In this document: positions 42,297 to 53,388 of the stretch, one piece after another
Position numbering within the stretch: position 1 is the first letter of the stretch
Layout of the letters: each line of letters begins with the position of its first letter
Source: Atriophallophorus winterbourni
Taxonomy: Eukaryota; Platyhelminthes; Trematoda; Plagiorchiida; Microphallidae
Length of the DNA: 64,000 bases
Direction of reading: 5' to 3'
Assembly (NCBI GenBank): GCA_013407085.1
Contig: JACCGJ010000238.1
Span: 31,543-95,542 of the forward strand
Notes under the pieces: generated by a model
The model's input: the letters and a program-made list of their open reading frames with translations, nothing else
What the model was told of the DNA's origin: nothing
Databases searched by the model: none
Made by a program: the position numbers and the translations under genes

Positions 42297-42413
42297 AAGC
42301 ATCTGAGCTGGAGCAATGCGAGGGCATGCAGAAAGACAACTATAAAATTGTGGCCTGGTATGAGGAGTTGTTGCTAAAAAAAGAAAGGGTCCATTTCTTT
42401 ATCACATATTTAT
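42297..42413 (+). CDS. Arch-like exon alpha of MTR4 (displaced)
   Basis: After acceptor attgtag the + strand encodes EASELEQCEGMQKDNYKIVA followed by WYEELLLKKERVHFFITYL. Joined to exon 8 (…LPVMAK) it is in phase and falls where MTR4 proteins begin the arch: after FYQFQ, an acidic helix, then a tyrosine-containing helix (EYY/YHEI type). It ends in T before a consensus gtgagc donor, followed by a 35 bp intron like the gene's other micro-introns. Similarity is weak residue by residue. The case rests on position, phase, helix pattern and intron size. It lies 4 kb after the proximal terminal exon. Confidence 0.5.
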
Positions 42414-42448
42414 GTGAGCAATTTTTGGATTGTTTTCTGTAATAGCAG

Positions 42449-42531
42449 CTGATGAGTTCAAGGTGTTATACGGTGCGAACTTCGGACCCGTTCTTGAGTA
42501 TGGAATTCCAGTTGAATACTCACTAACTGTG
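42449..42531 (+). CDS. Arch/KOW-like exon beta of MTR4 (displaced, 3' end uncertain)
   Basis: Following the 35 bp intron 42414-42448, the frame continues DEFKVLYGANFGPVLEYGIP and then strand-like residues up to a stop at 42550. FGPVLEY can be placed on the FGWGVVVNF stretch of the MTR4 KOW domain. A tag/cag pair at the acceptor allows one residue more or less. A donor may be gtggta or gtagcc near 42529-42532, or the stop may be real, in which case this is a broken exon. Confidence 0.4.
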
Positions 42532-42674
42532 GTAGCCATAGATATTTTCTAACGAAACTCGACTTGTTCTCGCATGAGTATCGCCGAATTAGATATGATT
42601 TACTGATGATAAGACTGATCTTGGGAGAGTTTTTTTTCGAACAGCTGTCTATAAATTTTCGCTCAAAGCTACAG

Positions 42675-42808
42675 AATCGAAGAACTAGGCGATTTGCTGC
42701 GAAGTGCAACATATCCACCATGATAGTGAACCTGTGAAATTTAAATTAATTGAGCGCCTCGTTTTTGACGAACTATTGAAACATTTTGAAAATAAGCAGT
42801 TTCTTCCG
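42675..42808 (+). pseudogene. Possible stalk-helix remnant of MTR4 arch
   Basis: In one frame IEELGDLLRSATYPP, then after a one-base shift HDSEPVKFKLIERL and further helix-like residues to a stop at 42809. This resembles the MTR4 return-stalk segment that has a helix, then HPLHNDP, then another helix. The frameshift and the low conservation make this speculative. Confidence 0.25.
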
Positions 42809-42809
42809 T

Positions 42810-43430
42810 AAAAACAGTATGAAATAATACGAACTTATTTATCTTTATCTAATTTGCTGATAATGCTGGATGGTTAGACAAAAGCGGTAGATTACTGACG
42901 CGAAATTTATGCTTTCTACCTAGATATCTTCCGAGCATTCGCTCATGTTAACCTTAGCCGACTAAGCAAAAGCTTGAAAGGCTTGCATCGCCGAATTTTT
43001 GTTGAATTGGCTAAATGGATAAATAATAAATCGCGCAACGCAGGTATGACAGTGCATTATCAAAATCAAAAAAAAATTAAATTTAGTGGTCTTAATGCAG
43101 ATATGTTTACAAAAACCACAGAATAATATGGGAATTACGAATAACATAGGTAGGAAAAACTGGATTATTTTGCTTTCTGTGCAGCTCAGGAAACAGGTAA
43201 AAATCCGTATAGCAGAAACTGTTGTCAATAGTTTGGATGCCACATGTAAATCCATGGGGTCATGATGTATAGTTTACATCGATGCATGGGTTCAAAGTTC
43301 AAAGCTGTAATGTTGCAGAATATATAGGTTCCATGTTCGGATTGGTCGACATGATGTTGTTCAAGTTCGATTTGAAAGAATCCAAGTTAGGTGAATGTGC
43401 AACAGGGTAGGGAGTACCATGTAAAATAGT
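42810..43430. other. Unassigned sequence between arch-like exons and LINE
   Basis: No recognisable coding motif or element end on either strand. Confidence 0.5.
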
Positions 43431-45403
43431 CACGTACATAATAAAAATAGCTTCGACAGATCAGTCTCGAGTCGGGAATAATCACCGTTTATTCATGAAT
43501 TATGCTGGTTCGGGGTGGTAGCAGTGTGAATGGTTTTCAGAGGATGGTTGTGGTATGCAGTATATTGAACATAAGAATCAAATCACCTCTAAGACAGCGG
43601 TAGCGAGAATCGAATAGAGTGAGACTTGCAATACGATCTTCGCATTGTTTGTGCTTTAAACCACGTATGAGCTTGGTGGTCCGATGATATATTCTCTGCA
43701 AGAGGCTGATGTGCTTCAGTAGGCAGGTTGACCAAGCCTGAACCGAATACTCCAAGGTTGACCTCAAGTACGTATTAATTAATCAGTAAACATTTTTCTT
43801 CGTGAAACTCCCGAACACGCGTTTTAGCAGAAGCAGCACTCTTGACGTCTTCATAGAAAGCTGTGGCGTTATGTGATGGTTTCAAACTGCTGATCACCCA
43901 CACACCCAATCCTTCTCCATGTCAGTGCTTTCAAGTATATGGGAACCAAGGGTGTAAGAGAACTCAATATGTCTTCAAACTGCCAATACCTTGCAGTTTC
44001 TGACATTGAAAGTGAGTTTATTTCTAACTGACGAGTCCTGCAAGGCGTCGAGATTCAGCTGAAGCTGTCTGCCATCCTCAGTTGTGCGTATTGTGTTCAC
44101 AGCTTGATGTCATTCGCAAATAACAATATTTTGCGAAAACAAGTTTAGGTAAGTCGTTTACATAGATCAGGAAAAGAATTGGTCAAAGCACTAATCCCTG
44201 CGGCACTCCAATCGTTACTGCAATGGGTCGTGACAAAGCACCATCAACCTTTACGTGAAAGACGGTCACGGAGATAATCCTCCAACTAGGCTAGTAATAA
44301 ACCCTTGATGTCACATTGCTCTATTTTTTGTAGTAACAGACTGTGGTTGACACAATCAAATGCTTTCGACGTATCAAGATTACATGCGCGTATCGTGAAA
44401 CCTCTGACTACAGCTCGTGTCCAGTCATCGAGGGCGAGCAGAAGGTTTTAAAGGCAAGAGTGTCTTTTTCTGACGCAGTGTTGTTCGACTGCGAGCAAGC
44501 AATTGTCTTTCAGGTGTTTTGTGACACTGATTGCTACGAGACGCTCCATCACTTTAGAGATCACCGGTAGCAGCGTTACTGGTCAATAGTTGGATACTTC
44601 AGAACGGTTTCCTACTTTGTAAATGGGGAACGAAACTTTGGGTTAAGGAGTGATTAAATAAGTAGGTCAAGGGCTTACACAAAGTATAAGCAGAGTTTTT
44701 GAGGATTTGCGTGGTAATTTCGTCAGCCCAGAGGGATGTTTTTGTGTTGAGATTTAGCAATGTGCGGAGGACACTCTTCAAGCTAATAGTTATTTGTCGT
44801 AAAACGTTTTCGGATGATATTACGGTAGATAAGGAACAGGTAACGGTGTTTCGTGGGCTGGAGACAGTGGAGAAGAAATGGGCTGGAACTTCGGCAGATT
44901 GCGATGCTGTTGTTGTTGTTCCATCTCGTGTCTATCACGGTAATGTTAAAAATATGGTTGTAGAGTAAAATTTATTCAAGAAACTGTTGGGGTTTTCTGG
45001 ATGAACTGAATTTCTCTTAAAGTTTGGCAGAATGAAGTGTCCGATCAGTAGAATTCTGCCACGGCATCTGGTAGCCGCTAAGCGTATATTTGCAAGTAAG
45101 GCTAAGGGCGAAAGTTAAATCAAACCGACTATGCAGTTTTTTCTTGATGTTACATTCAGCGAACGCCATAATGTGTCTTGCAGTTGTAATTAGTCATCAG
45201 TGATCTCTTGGCAGAGCAATCCAGCGATCGCGACAAAGTAGAGACATACCCTCAATGACAACTTCATTTTCTGATAAAATTGGATGAAACCATGTCTCAG
45301 TTACGGCAATCACTTCTGGTAAGTGTGTGGTAGTTAGTTCAGTCAAAACGTGTAGTTTGTTTGCCAAGCATTGGGCAATCGTATACGAACATTTGACAGT
45401 CAA
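43430..45403 (-). mobile_element. CR1-like LINE on minus strand, decayed
   Basis: Contains, right to left, an endonuclease start (EVIAVTETWFHPILSENEVV, about 45290), an RT entry region (44600-44780), RT palm traces around 44150, and a C-terminal extension with YSVQAWST and RIYHRTTKLIRGLKHKQ (43640-43740). The 5' end is replaced by the 3' end of the next LINE, which suggests that LINE inserted here. Confidence 0.7.
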
Positions 45404-48400
45404 CATTCAAGATTCAAGAATTTATGGTCACAAAAAGCACATAGCTCCAAAATTACCATATCATAGTAAATATGCGTTCAATAAGAGGTATAAAAAAACA
45501 ATTATACGATGTCACTGGAGTCAAGTAATATGCTTACCCTGAGTCAATACATCGTCAAGTCGTTATGTAACAAATAAGTGTCCAAGGTTCGAGTGAATGT
45601 TTGGATACAGGGAGAGGTGATAATTGCTCCGGGAAGGGCATTCCACAGGAAACAGACACGTACCGAATAGAAATATCGGCGACAATTAGTACGGGAATGA
45701 GGAATTTGTAGTACCGCTGAGTGGCTACGTGTAATTCCTGATTCACGGTATTTGAACAAATGTTTGAGTGGATGATCTGGAGTATTCAATATCTTGTAAG
45801 TAATGATAACGTCACTTCGAAAACTACGTTGTTGGGGAGTGGGGAGCTTTAGCTTTTTCAACCTTTCCTCGTATGTAAGGTCTCGAAAACCACGCACGAG
45901 TTTAGTTGCACGATGATATATCCTGTCAAGCAAGAATATATCTTTTTTCATCCACGGAGTCCATGCTTGCGATGCATGTTTCATTGTGGGAATTAAGTAG
46001 GTCTTCATGATGCTTGGCAACGTTACAGGCGTAAAGGTTCTGAAGATCCGTCGAAGCATACCTAGAAGCTTTGAAGCACGCTTGTAAATGACCTCAAAAT
46101 GCACGCTGTTCTTTAGGCTGCCACATATCCAGACTCCAAGATCCTTCTCCGATTCGGACCAGCTCAAAATCGTTTGCCCAAAGTGATAATCGTACTGAAA
46201 GGGCTTACCGATTTGCAGTAACTTGCATTTTTGAAAATTGAACGGCAGTTTATTTCTAACTGACCATTCGTGTAGTGCATCTAAATCACTTTGGAGTTTT
46301 ACGCAGTCCGCAGTTGATTTTATTCGCATCCAAAGTTTAACATCATCCGCAAAAAGAACTACCTTGCATGAGAGCGTCTCAGGTAAATCACTGATGTAAA
46401 CTAAGAAAAGCACTGGACCGAGAACGGAACCTTGCGGTACACCACTGGAGGTATTAATGGCTCGTGATTGTACCCCGTTAACTCGAACGGTTGCATTGCG
46501 CCCATTGAGGTAGCTTTCGAACCACACGAGTAGCTGCCCGTCAATACCAATCTGTTTCAGCTTCCGTAGCAACAGGAAGTGATCAAATCTGTCGAAAGCT
46601 TTCGACATATCCAGATAGCACGCGTGCACACTGTCTCCTGCGTCAACCGTTTGGGTCCAATCGTTTAATACCGCCAGCAAGTTTGTCAAGCAGGAGCGAG
46701 CTTTACGAAACCCATGCTGGGCGACAGATAGTATATTTTGTGATTCCAAGTGATGAACTATATTTTCCGTCACTATGCGCTCCATAACTTTGGATATCAC
46801 GGGGAGTAGGGTGACAGGACGGTAGTTCGTAGGATGTGAACGGCTACCACGCTTATAAATTGGTGAAATTACCCCTGTCTTCCACTCTGTTGGCATTACT
46901 CCTTCGGTTAGGGAATATTGGAACAATTGGCATAGTGGTTCACACAGCTGCTGGTCACAGGATTTTAGTAGTGCTGGTGTTATTCCATCGGCTCCAGGAG
47001 ATTTCCTAGGGTTCAGTCGACACAAGTGTCTTCGTATAATCGCTTGATTAATCTCAATATCATTTCAGTTGTTGAAATACAATCGACTTCAGTAAAATCT
47101 CATTCGCCCTAACCGTTATAGGGCTAAACACCTTTTCATAAAATTGAGCGAGAGTATCAGCCGTTTCCTTTGCTGTGACTGTTAATCCATTCTCAGAAAT
47201 AACAGGAAACACCCCTGGTTTCACACTGGACCAAGCATTGACAATCCGATAGAGAAGTTTATGGTTTTCTTCCATTTTCAAAGACAGAGAGCGATGGTAA
47301 TATTGCTTGTCCTCTTTGACGAGATCATTCACTTTGTTACCAATTTTAGAAAATTGCTGCCAAGAGGCATCAGTTCTGGTCTTTCGGTGTTCAGTCCAAG
47401 CAAAGTTTCGTTTCCCGAGCCATTTTTGTGCGACTGCGAAGCTTAAATCGGAAGTCACTTGCCCATCGTTCATCAACAAATCGCGAATTATGATCTATGT
47501 TTGCAGTATTTTCGTGAGCTCATTGCATTGTGTTTCGGTGTTGTGCTGATCAAGTTCTTGCCAATTTACTAGCCCAAGCAATCCACGTAGACCCGCGTAG
47601 TCGATCTTTCTGAATTGTTTGGCGGACGCACAAACTCGTCTAGCACTGCAAACAAACTCAAAGGCTAGCATCAGATGTTCACTCCGACCGAAGGGCGCAA
47701 TGTAGTCAACACCCTCAACTGCTGTTTTCTCTGAAGTAAAGATTAGATCCAAAATGGATGGCAACTCTGATCCTCTTCTATGAGTAAAGTCAAACACATG
47801 ATTATGAAGTGGAATCATGTCGATCACCTCACGAAATTTGTGATCAAATGTGTGTAGAGGGTGATCGGATCTGGCAAAGAGATGAGGAAGATTGAAGTCC
47901 CCGATGAGTAGTAATTGAGAGCTACGCTTCTCTCCGGCGTAATTTATCGCTTGTAATAACCTGTCATTTTGAGTATCATTCGAGGCTGGAGGGCGATATA
48001 TGATTCCTAGAATGCAATCGTCCTGTGACACATTCGTGAGACTGCACCAGAGGGTATCTTCGAAATCAAGGTTAGAATCGTGAATTTTCATGCACTGAAG
48101 CCGTTCGTGACAGTATAAAGCCACACCACCACCTTTTCTTGGGCGATCGTTCCGTATTAGCATCATGTTGGGGATTGAGTGTTCACTTTCAGTCATACAG
48201 GATTGAAACTAGGTTTCAGTAACAGCAACGAGGTCTGGCGTGTATCGCTGGCACAGCTCGGTCAGTTCAGTCAATTTGTTAAACAAACTTTGAGCATTGG
48301 TATAGATGCATTTAAGTGAGTTTTTAGAATGTAACACCGAGTCAGTATTTGTATTTATTGGTCCGACGATGTTGACGTCGCACCGAGATCGTTTTTTGAA

Positions 48401-48535
48401 GCAATTTGAAGTAATTTCGCGGGCGAATTTGCACCAGTCTCGGATAATTGCGTAATTAAGGGCTCCAGGTGGACCTCAACAGCGGCATTTTGAGTTGCAC
48501 AGTCTAACGTTTTCAGGTAACCTGTTTCTGTTCAC
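45404..48535 (-). mobile_element. CR1-like LINE on minus strand, young but 5'-truncated
   Basis: The 3' end has the family's ATAAATTCTTGAATCTTGAAT-like repeat tail (reverse complement at 45404-45430). Within it lie endonuclease and RT of the same subfamily as the copy at 58416-60473; over the RT the proteins differ at only a few percent of residues. It is head to tail with LINEs on both sides. Confidence 0.85.
45544..48260 (-). pseudogene. CR1-like endonuclease-reverse transcriptase, few lesions
   Basis: Endonuclease 48260-47495: LVAVTET then a TAG where a Trp codon is expected (near 48210), GIIYRPPAS, LLIGDFNLPHL, LDLIFTS and SEHLMLAFE. RT 47480-45544: [62 protein letters not shown] and the catalytic LFADDVKLW. 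The C-terminal extension has HRATKLVRGF and HSRTNCRRYFYSVRV. Small frameshifts near 47485 and 47050 split the frame. Catalytic residues remain. Confidence 0.85.
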
Positions 48536-49657
48536 TTTTAGAACTCAGAACTCAGAAAATTGTATGGTAGAAAAAGCATTAAGCTTAAAAATAACCATAG
48601 GATGACAAGGTATATGGAACATATAAAAATATAAAAAAAATATAAAATATCTCAAAAATCAATAGGGACATTCGCATACCGCATGGTTCGTCATAAACTC
48701 ATCGAGTTTGGAAGCGAAAACCTCAACAGATTCTGATCGTGTGATTTCTTCAGGCAAATAGTTCCGAGTGAAGCAAATTCTTACCGAGAAAAAATTACGA
48801 CGAATATCCAATCGAGAATGCGGAATGCTTAAAGCCTTTGAATGTGTTCGTGTTCGAGTAAGTTCATTGGGCTTTAGCAAGTGTTTAAGGGGATGGTTTA
48901 CAGAATGCAGGATTTTGAAGGTCAACATAAGGTCACTACGTATCCGCCGTTGGGTAAAATCTTGTAGGTTCAGTTTTAACATTCGCTCTGTGAAAGGCAA
49001 ATTTCTGTACCGGGAGACCAACTTTGTAGCACGATGATAAATCCTGTCGAGTCGTTCGATATCCTTCCTCAGCCATGGTGCCCAGGCTGGCTTGGAGGAA
49101 CTATTCCCATAACAGGACGTATATACGTGTTTGTTATTACCCGGGGTCGGGTTTTTCGGGCGTGCTTAAAAATCCGGAATATTCTTTTGAGAAGACTCAA
49201 GATACGGCAAGCTTTATTGTACACCATCCCGCAATGCTGTCCAGGCTTAAGGTTAAACGAAACCCAGATACCCAGATCTTTTTCTGCTGTGGTCCAGACG
49301 AGATCTTGCGTGCCAAGCTGATACGTGTGGTGCAGAGAGTTCCCAAGCTGCAGCATTTTACATTTCGCAGGGTTAAATGGTAACTCATTTAACTGGGACC
49401 AACGAAATAAGATGCTTAGATCCCGTTTTAATGCCATGCAGTCATTAACAGACCTGACACGTTTCCAAATTTTAATATCATCGGCAAATAGTATCAAGTT
49501 GCATCCAATATCCTCTACTATATCGTTCATATACACCAAGAATAGAAGAGGTCCAAGCACCGATCCTTGCGGAACTCCACTCGTGACGTCTATTTTTCTC
49601 GATAAGGTGCTGACAAGCGACTTGACTTGTCTATCAGTAGATAGTCCCTCAGCAATA
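48536..49657 (-). pseudogene. CR1-like LINE fragment running into the scaffold gap
   Basis: Minus-strand RT with LGPLLFLVYMNDIVEDIGCN, LFADDIKIWKRV (49480) and a C-terminal extension ending near 48660, then a 3' tail (ataaccataggatgacaagg complement). The 5' part is lost in the gap. A frame change near 49060 splits RT and C-terminus. A piece of the same tail sits at 12836-12918. Confidence 0.8.
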
Positions 49658-50657
49658 NNNNNNNNNNNNNNNNNNNNNNNNNNNNNNNNNNNNNNNNNNN
49701 NNNNNNNNNNNNNNNNNNNNNNNNNNNNNNNNNNNNNNNNNNNNNNNNNNNNNNNNNNNNNNNNNNNNNNNNNNNNNNNNNNNNNNNNNNNNNNNNNNNN
49801 NNNNNNNNNNNNNNNNNNNNNNNNNNNNNNNNNNNNNNNNNNNNNNNNNNNNNNNNNNNNNNNNNNNNNNNNNNNNNNNNNNNNNNNNNNNNNNNNNNNN
49901 NNNNNNNNNNNNNNNNNNNNNNNNNNNNNNNNNNNNNNNNNNNNNNNNNNNNNNNNNNNNNNNNNNNNNNNNNNNNNNNNNNNNNNNNNNNNNNNNNNNN
50001 NNNNNNNNNNNNNNNNNNNNNNNNNNNNNNNNNNNNNNNNNNNNNNNNNNNNNNNNNNNNNNNNNNNNNNNNNNNNNNNNNNNNNNNNNNNNNNNNNNNN
50101 NNNNNNNNNNNNNNNNNNNNNNNNNNNNNNNNNNNNNNNNNNNNNNNNNNNNNNNNNNNNNNNNNNNNNNNNNNNNNNNNNNNNNNNNNNNNNNNNNNNN
50201 NNNNNNNNNNNNNNNNNNNNNNNNNNNNNNNNNNNNNNNNNNNNNNNNNNNNNNNNNNNNNNNNNNNNNNNNNNNNNNNNNNNNNNNNNNNNNNNNNNNN
50301 NNNNNNNNNNNNNNNNNNNNNNNNNNNNNNNNNNNNNNNNNNNNNNNNNNNNNNNNNNNNNNNNNNNNNNNNNNNNNNNNNNNNNNNNNNNNNNNNNNNN
50401 NNNNNNNNNNNNNNNNNNNNNNNNNNNNNNNNNNNNNNNNNNNNNNNNNNNNNNNNNNNNNNNNNNNNNNNNNNNNNNNNNNNNNNNNNNNNNNNNNNNN
50501 NNNNNNNNNNNNNNNNNNNNNNNNNNNNNNNNNNNNNNNNNNNNNNNNNNNNNNNNNNNNNNNNNNNNNNNNNNNNNNNNNNNNNNNNNNNNNNNNNNNN
50601 NNNNNNNNNNNNNNNNNNNNNNNNNNNNNNNNNNNNNNNNNNNNNNNNNNNNNNNNN
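49658..50657. other. Assembly gap of exactly 1000 N
   Basis: A round number of undetermined bases indicates a placeholder; the true size and content are unknown. Long open frames through it are artefacts. Confidence 0.99.
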
Positions 50658-53245
50658 TTTAAAAAAAAACTGAAAATCTTTTTATACCGCCCATCCAATT
50701 TTAATGTCGATAATTTACATAAGGGGAGTAAAATGCAACATTTAATAATTGCGCGTATTCTTTACTATTTTAAAATTCGAATAATTTCTGTGATTGGTTT
50801 CCTCGGGTTCCATATCTTACATTGTTCGTCACTTTATTGTCACGATTTCAAAGATATTTATGAAGTTATGTTTTTATCGTATTTTTAATCGAAACCACTG
50901 TCATCTAAATATAAAGGTTTTGCATTTTTCATCGTTCGCTCTCGATGAATGTGGCCACTGATTTCTGTTACCCTGAAGTTTAGTTCTGAAAAGCTCATCA
51001 AACCCTCAGTAAAACCTGTTGGAAAGTTAAAGTGGTGGCAAATGAATTTTGTCGTTGAATGGGACTTGAATAATCAGTCGGTGAAAATTCTTACTAATCA
51101 CCTTGGCAACCTCTGTTGATTGACGCGCCTATGACAACTACACACACACTTCGCGGGCACATTGTTTCCTGCAAAGAAGTTTCCGTACCAAGTAGGTTGT
51201 GATTTCAATTTGCTCGGATGACAAATTCATCATGCGCGTATTCAGATTTAAGAAATACAACTTTGTGCATCAATGAGTTTCACACAGAATTCCCAGAGCG
51301 ATAGCTGATTTCAGAATATTTTATTACAATGCTAATTTCCAATTTTCAAATATTAAATTCGTTCACGTCTGAATAAACCTAGATTTATTTCATGCTAATA
51401 GAACTTCAGTGAAAATAAAAATTCGACTTTTCTGATATTTGCTTCAATAAATCGATACATCTATTTGCTCTACTTTTCAATCTAAATTCTGTAAAAATTG
51501 TGGTTATCGTTTCTCCGTAAGAAAATTAGGATTAAAAATTGCATGCATTTCCACCCCACAATTCATGACCCATTTCGTGTTATTTGCGATTCCGATCAGG
51601 ATCCGCATGTCTTGTAACAAGTTTTGAACTTGTGAGCTACTGATTTATAAGCCTGGCCCGACCAACCTGTACAGTCGCATTTGCAAACGCACTTGTGCAT
51701 TCGCACGCAGATTCATCATACACAAAACACGATGGGTTACATGCTCTTTGCACTCTTCAGATATGGACATTATGATCATCATTCGCATGCCTTGAAATAG
51801 TGGGGAAATTTTATAGAAGAAGTGAACATAAGATTGATCATTCAATAACGTAGTGTAATGGGATGAGGAAACCTGCTGCAGTAACAGAATCGATGGGTAA
51901 TATACGCTTGGCGGAATTGGGTTCAAATGATTCACAATAGTCGGTTGAAAAATTACGTCGTGTATATTATGACTATTTATGTTTTATCATTATTGGTTTA
52001 AGACCATTCAACAATTATAACAGCAATTCAATTATCTCTCTACATATAACGACATTTCATGATCAATTACATACAATAAAACCGCATTTGTCTCGTTACA
52101 ATTGTTAACCACAATTTGACGATCCCTTCTGCAATGCTCGACTGTCAAAAGTATCCACTTGCCATTCATGGTTACACTTCACCTCACATTGACAGTACAT
52201 TTGTCTGACATATCTCATAATGATCAATGGACATTTGCACAGGACTTATCTATGAATCCCTAAAAGAGTAACGAAATGTTATTTTACAACAGGATTGGTC
52301 AGAGATGTGGGCCTGTTCATCCAAACACGTTTTGAGTTAATGGCTCGGGGTTCGAAAGATGTGGTAATATGAAGGATCTGGGCGTTAGAATATCCGGCGA
52401 TCTAAACTGGTCGAATCGCGTGGCCGCTCAGTTCTTCAGCTGCCATTACTTTCTCTACACTTTGCATTGTTCTCCGTTCCACAAAGTAGTTAAACTTCTG
52501 GTTTTTGTTTGCATTGTTTCACACCCTCCACTATGTATTCCCATAATTTTCGAGGTCTTCTTGATAAGGATTTTTTATTTATCAGAACAGGCATTAATGT
52601 TGCAATGCAAAGAAATTTGAGTGCAATCGGTTAGACACAGAAGATTCTTCAGGCGAAGGGTATTAATGTTATCTCAAGATTGCGCTGTGTATCTTCCGAT
52701 TTTTTTCTGGACACCATGGTCAATCATAATTTCATTGAATGCAATAAACAAACCAATATCATTTCGTTTGATAGTGTCCATTAACTACATAATTTTCTTA
52801 TTGAATGCCGATCATACTCCAACACACTATGTAAACATTTCATTACCCGTTTCGATAAAAAGCAAACGAATCAAAGAATGTTTCGAAGTTCAAGACGTGA
52901 TTGACTATTTTTCAAATATCATGTTGATATTTCCCCTCCATTTTTTAATTGTGCAGATAAATTATTTTATTTGCTCACAATCTTGAAATAAATTAAATTT
53001 CTTATTTTCATTAGAAATCACAATTCAGAGTTGAGGTATTTTTTATCGTAGAAGGAGCAATAAGTCCATCATACTCCCAGATGACGAGGTATATAGAGTT
53101 AAAATTGATAACCTATCAAAACTTAATATGGACAGGAATATGCCAGAGGGTTCGTCATGCATTTATCCAGCTAGGAGAAAGCAGAAACCACGACTTAATT
53201 AAAGCGCATGGCCAGGCATTCCAGTATTAACAAATTCTTACGGAG
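50658..53245. other. Mostly unassigned AT-rich sequence
   Basis: No gene recognised. Two small items are visible: a decayed relative of the hammerhead-bearing repeat (51540-51760, minus) and a tiny LINE RT scrap at 52369-52430 (MKDLGVRISGDLNWSNRV, + strand). Confidence 0.5.
51540..51760 (-). repeat. Decayed relative of the hammerhead-bearing repeat
   Basis: On the minus strand acaggttggtcg, a box-B-like GTTCAAAAC, gacatgcggatcctgatc and a shortened AACACGAAATGGG follow each other, as in the intron 3 copies. The GTTCAAAAC word could be a remnant of a tRNA-type internal promoter. The hammerhead core is lost. Confidence 0.4.
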
Positions 53246-53388
53246 AATTCAAGATTCAAGATTCAAGATTTAAGATTTATGGTTGAAAAAGCAATTAACT
53301 TTACAATAACCACAGGGTGGAAATATAGGTACAAATGTATATATATAAGTATAAATAAAATCAAGATCAATGGGACAATGATAGCTTA

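Noticed and set aside
42962..43255. Minus-strand frame with hydrophobic stretches resembling a membrane protein
   Set aside because: Hydrophobicity follows from AT-rich DNA; there is no start context, neighbour or motif to support a gene.
49325..50698. Long open frames on both strands across the N block
   Set aside because: They consist almost wholly of undetermined bases; the run of 1000 N is an assembly placeholder.
52621..52986. Plus-strand 121-residue frame with hydrophobic runs
   Set aside because: AT-rich translation without motifs or splice signals. I looked for missing helicase arch exons here and found none.
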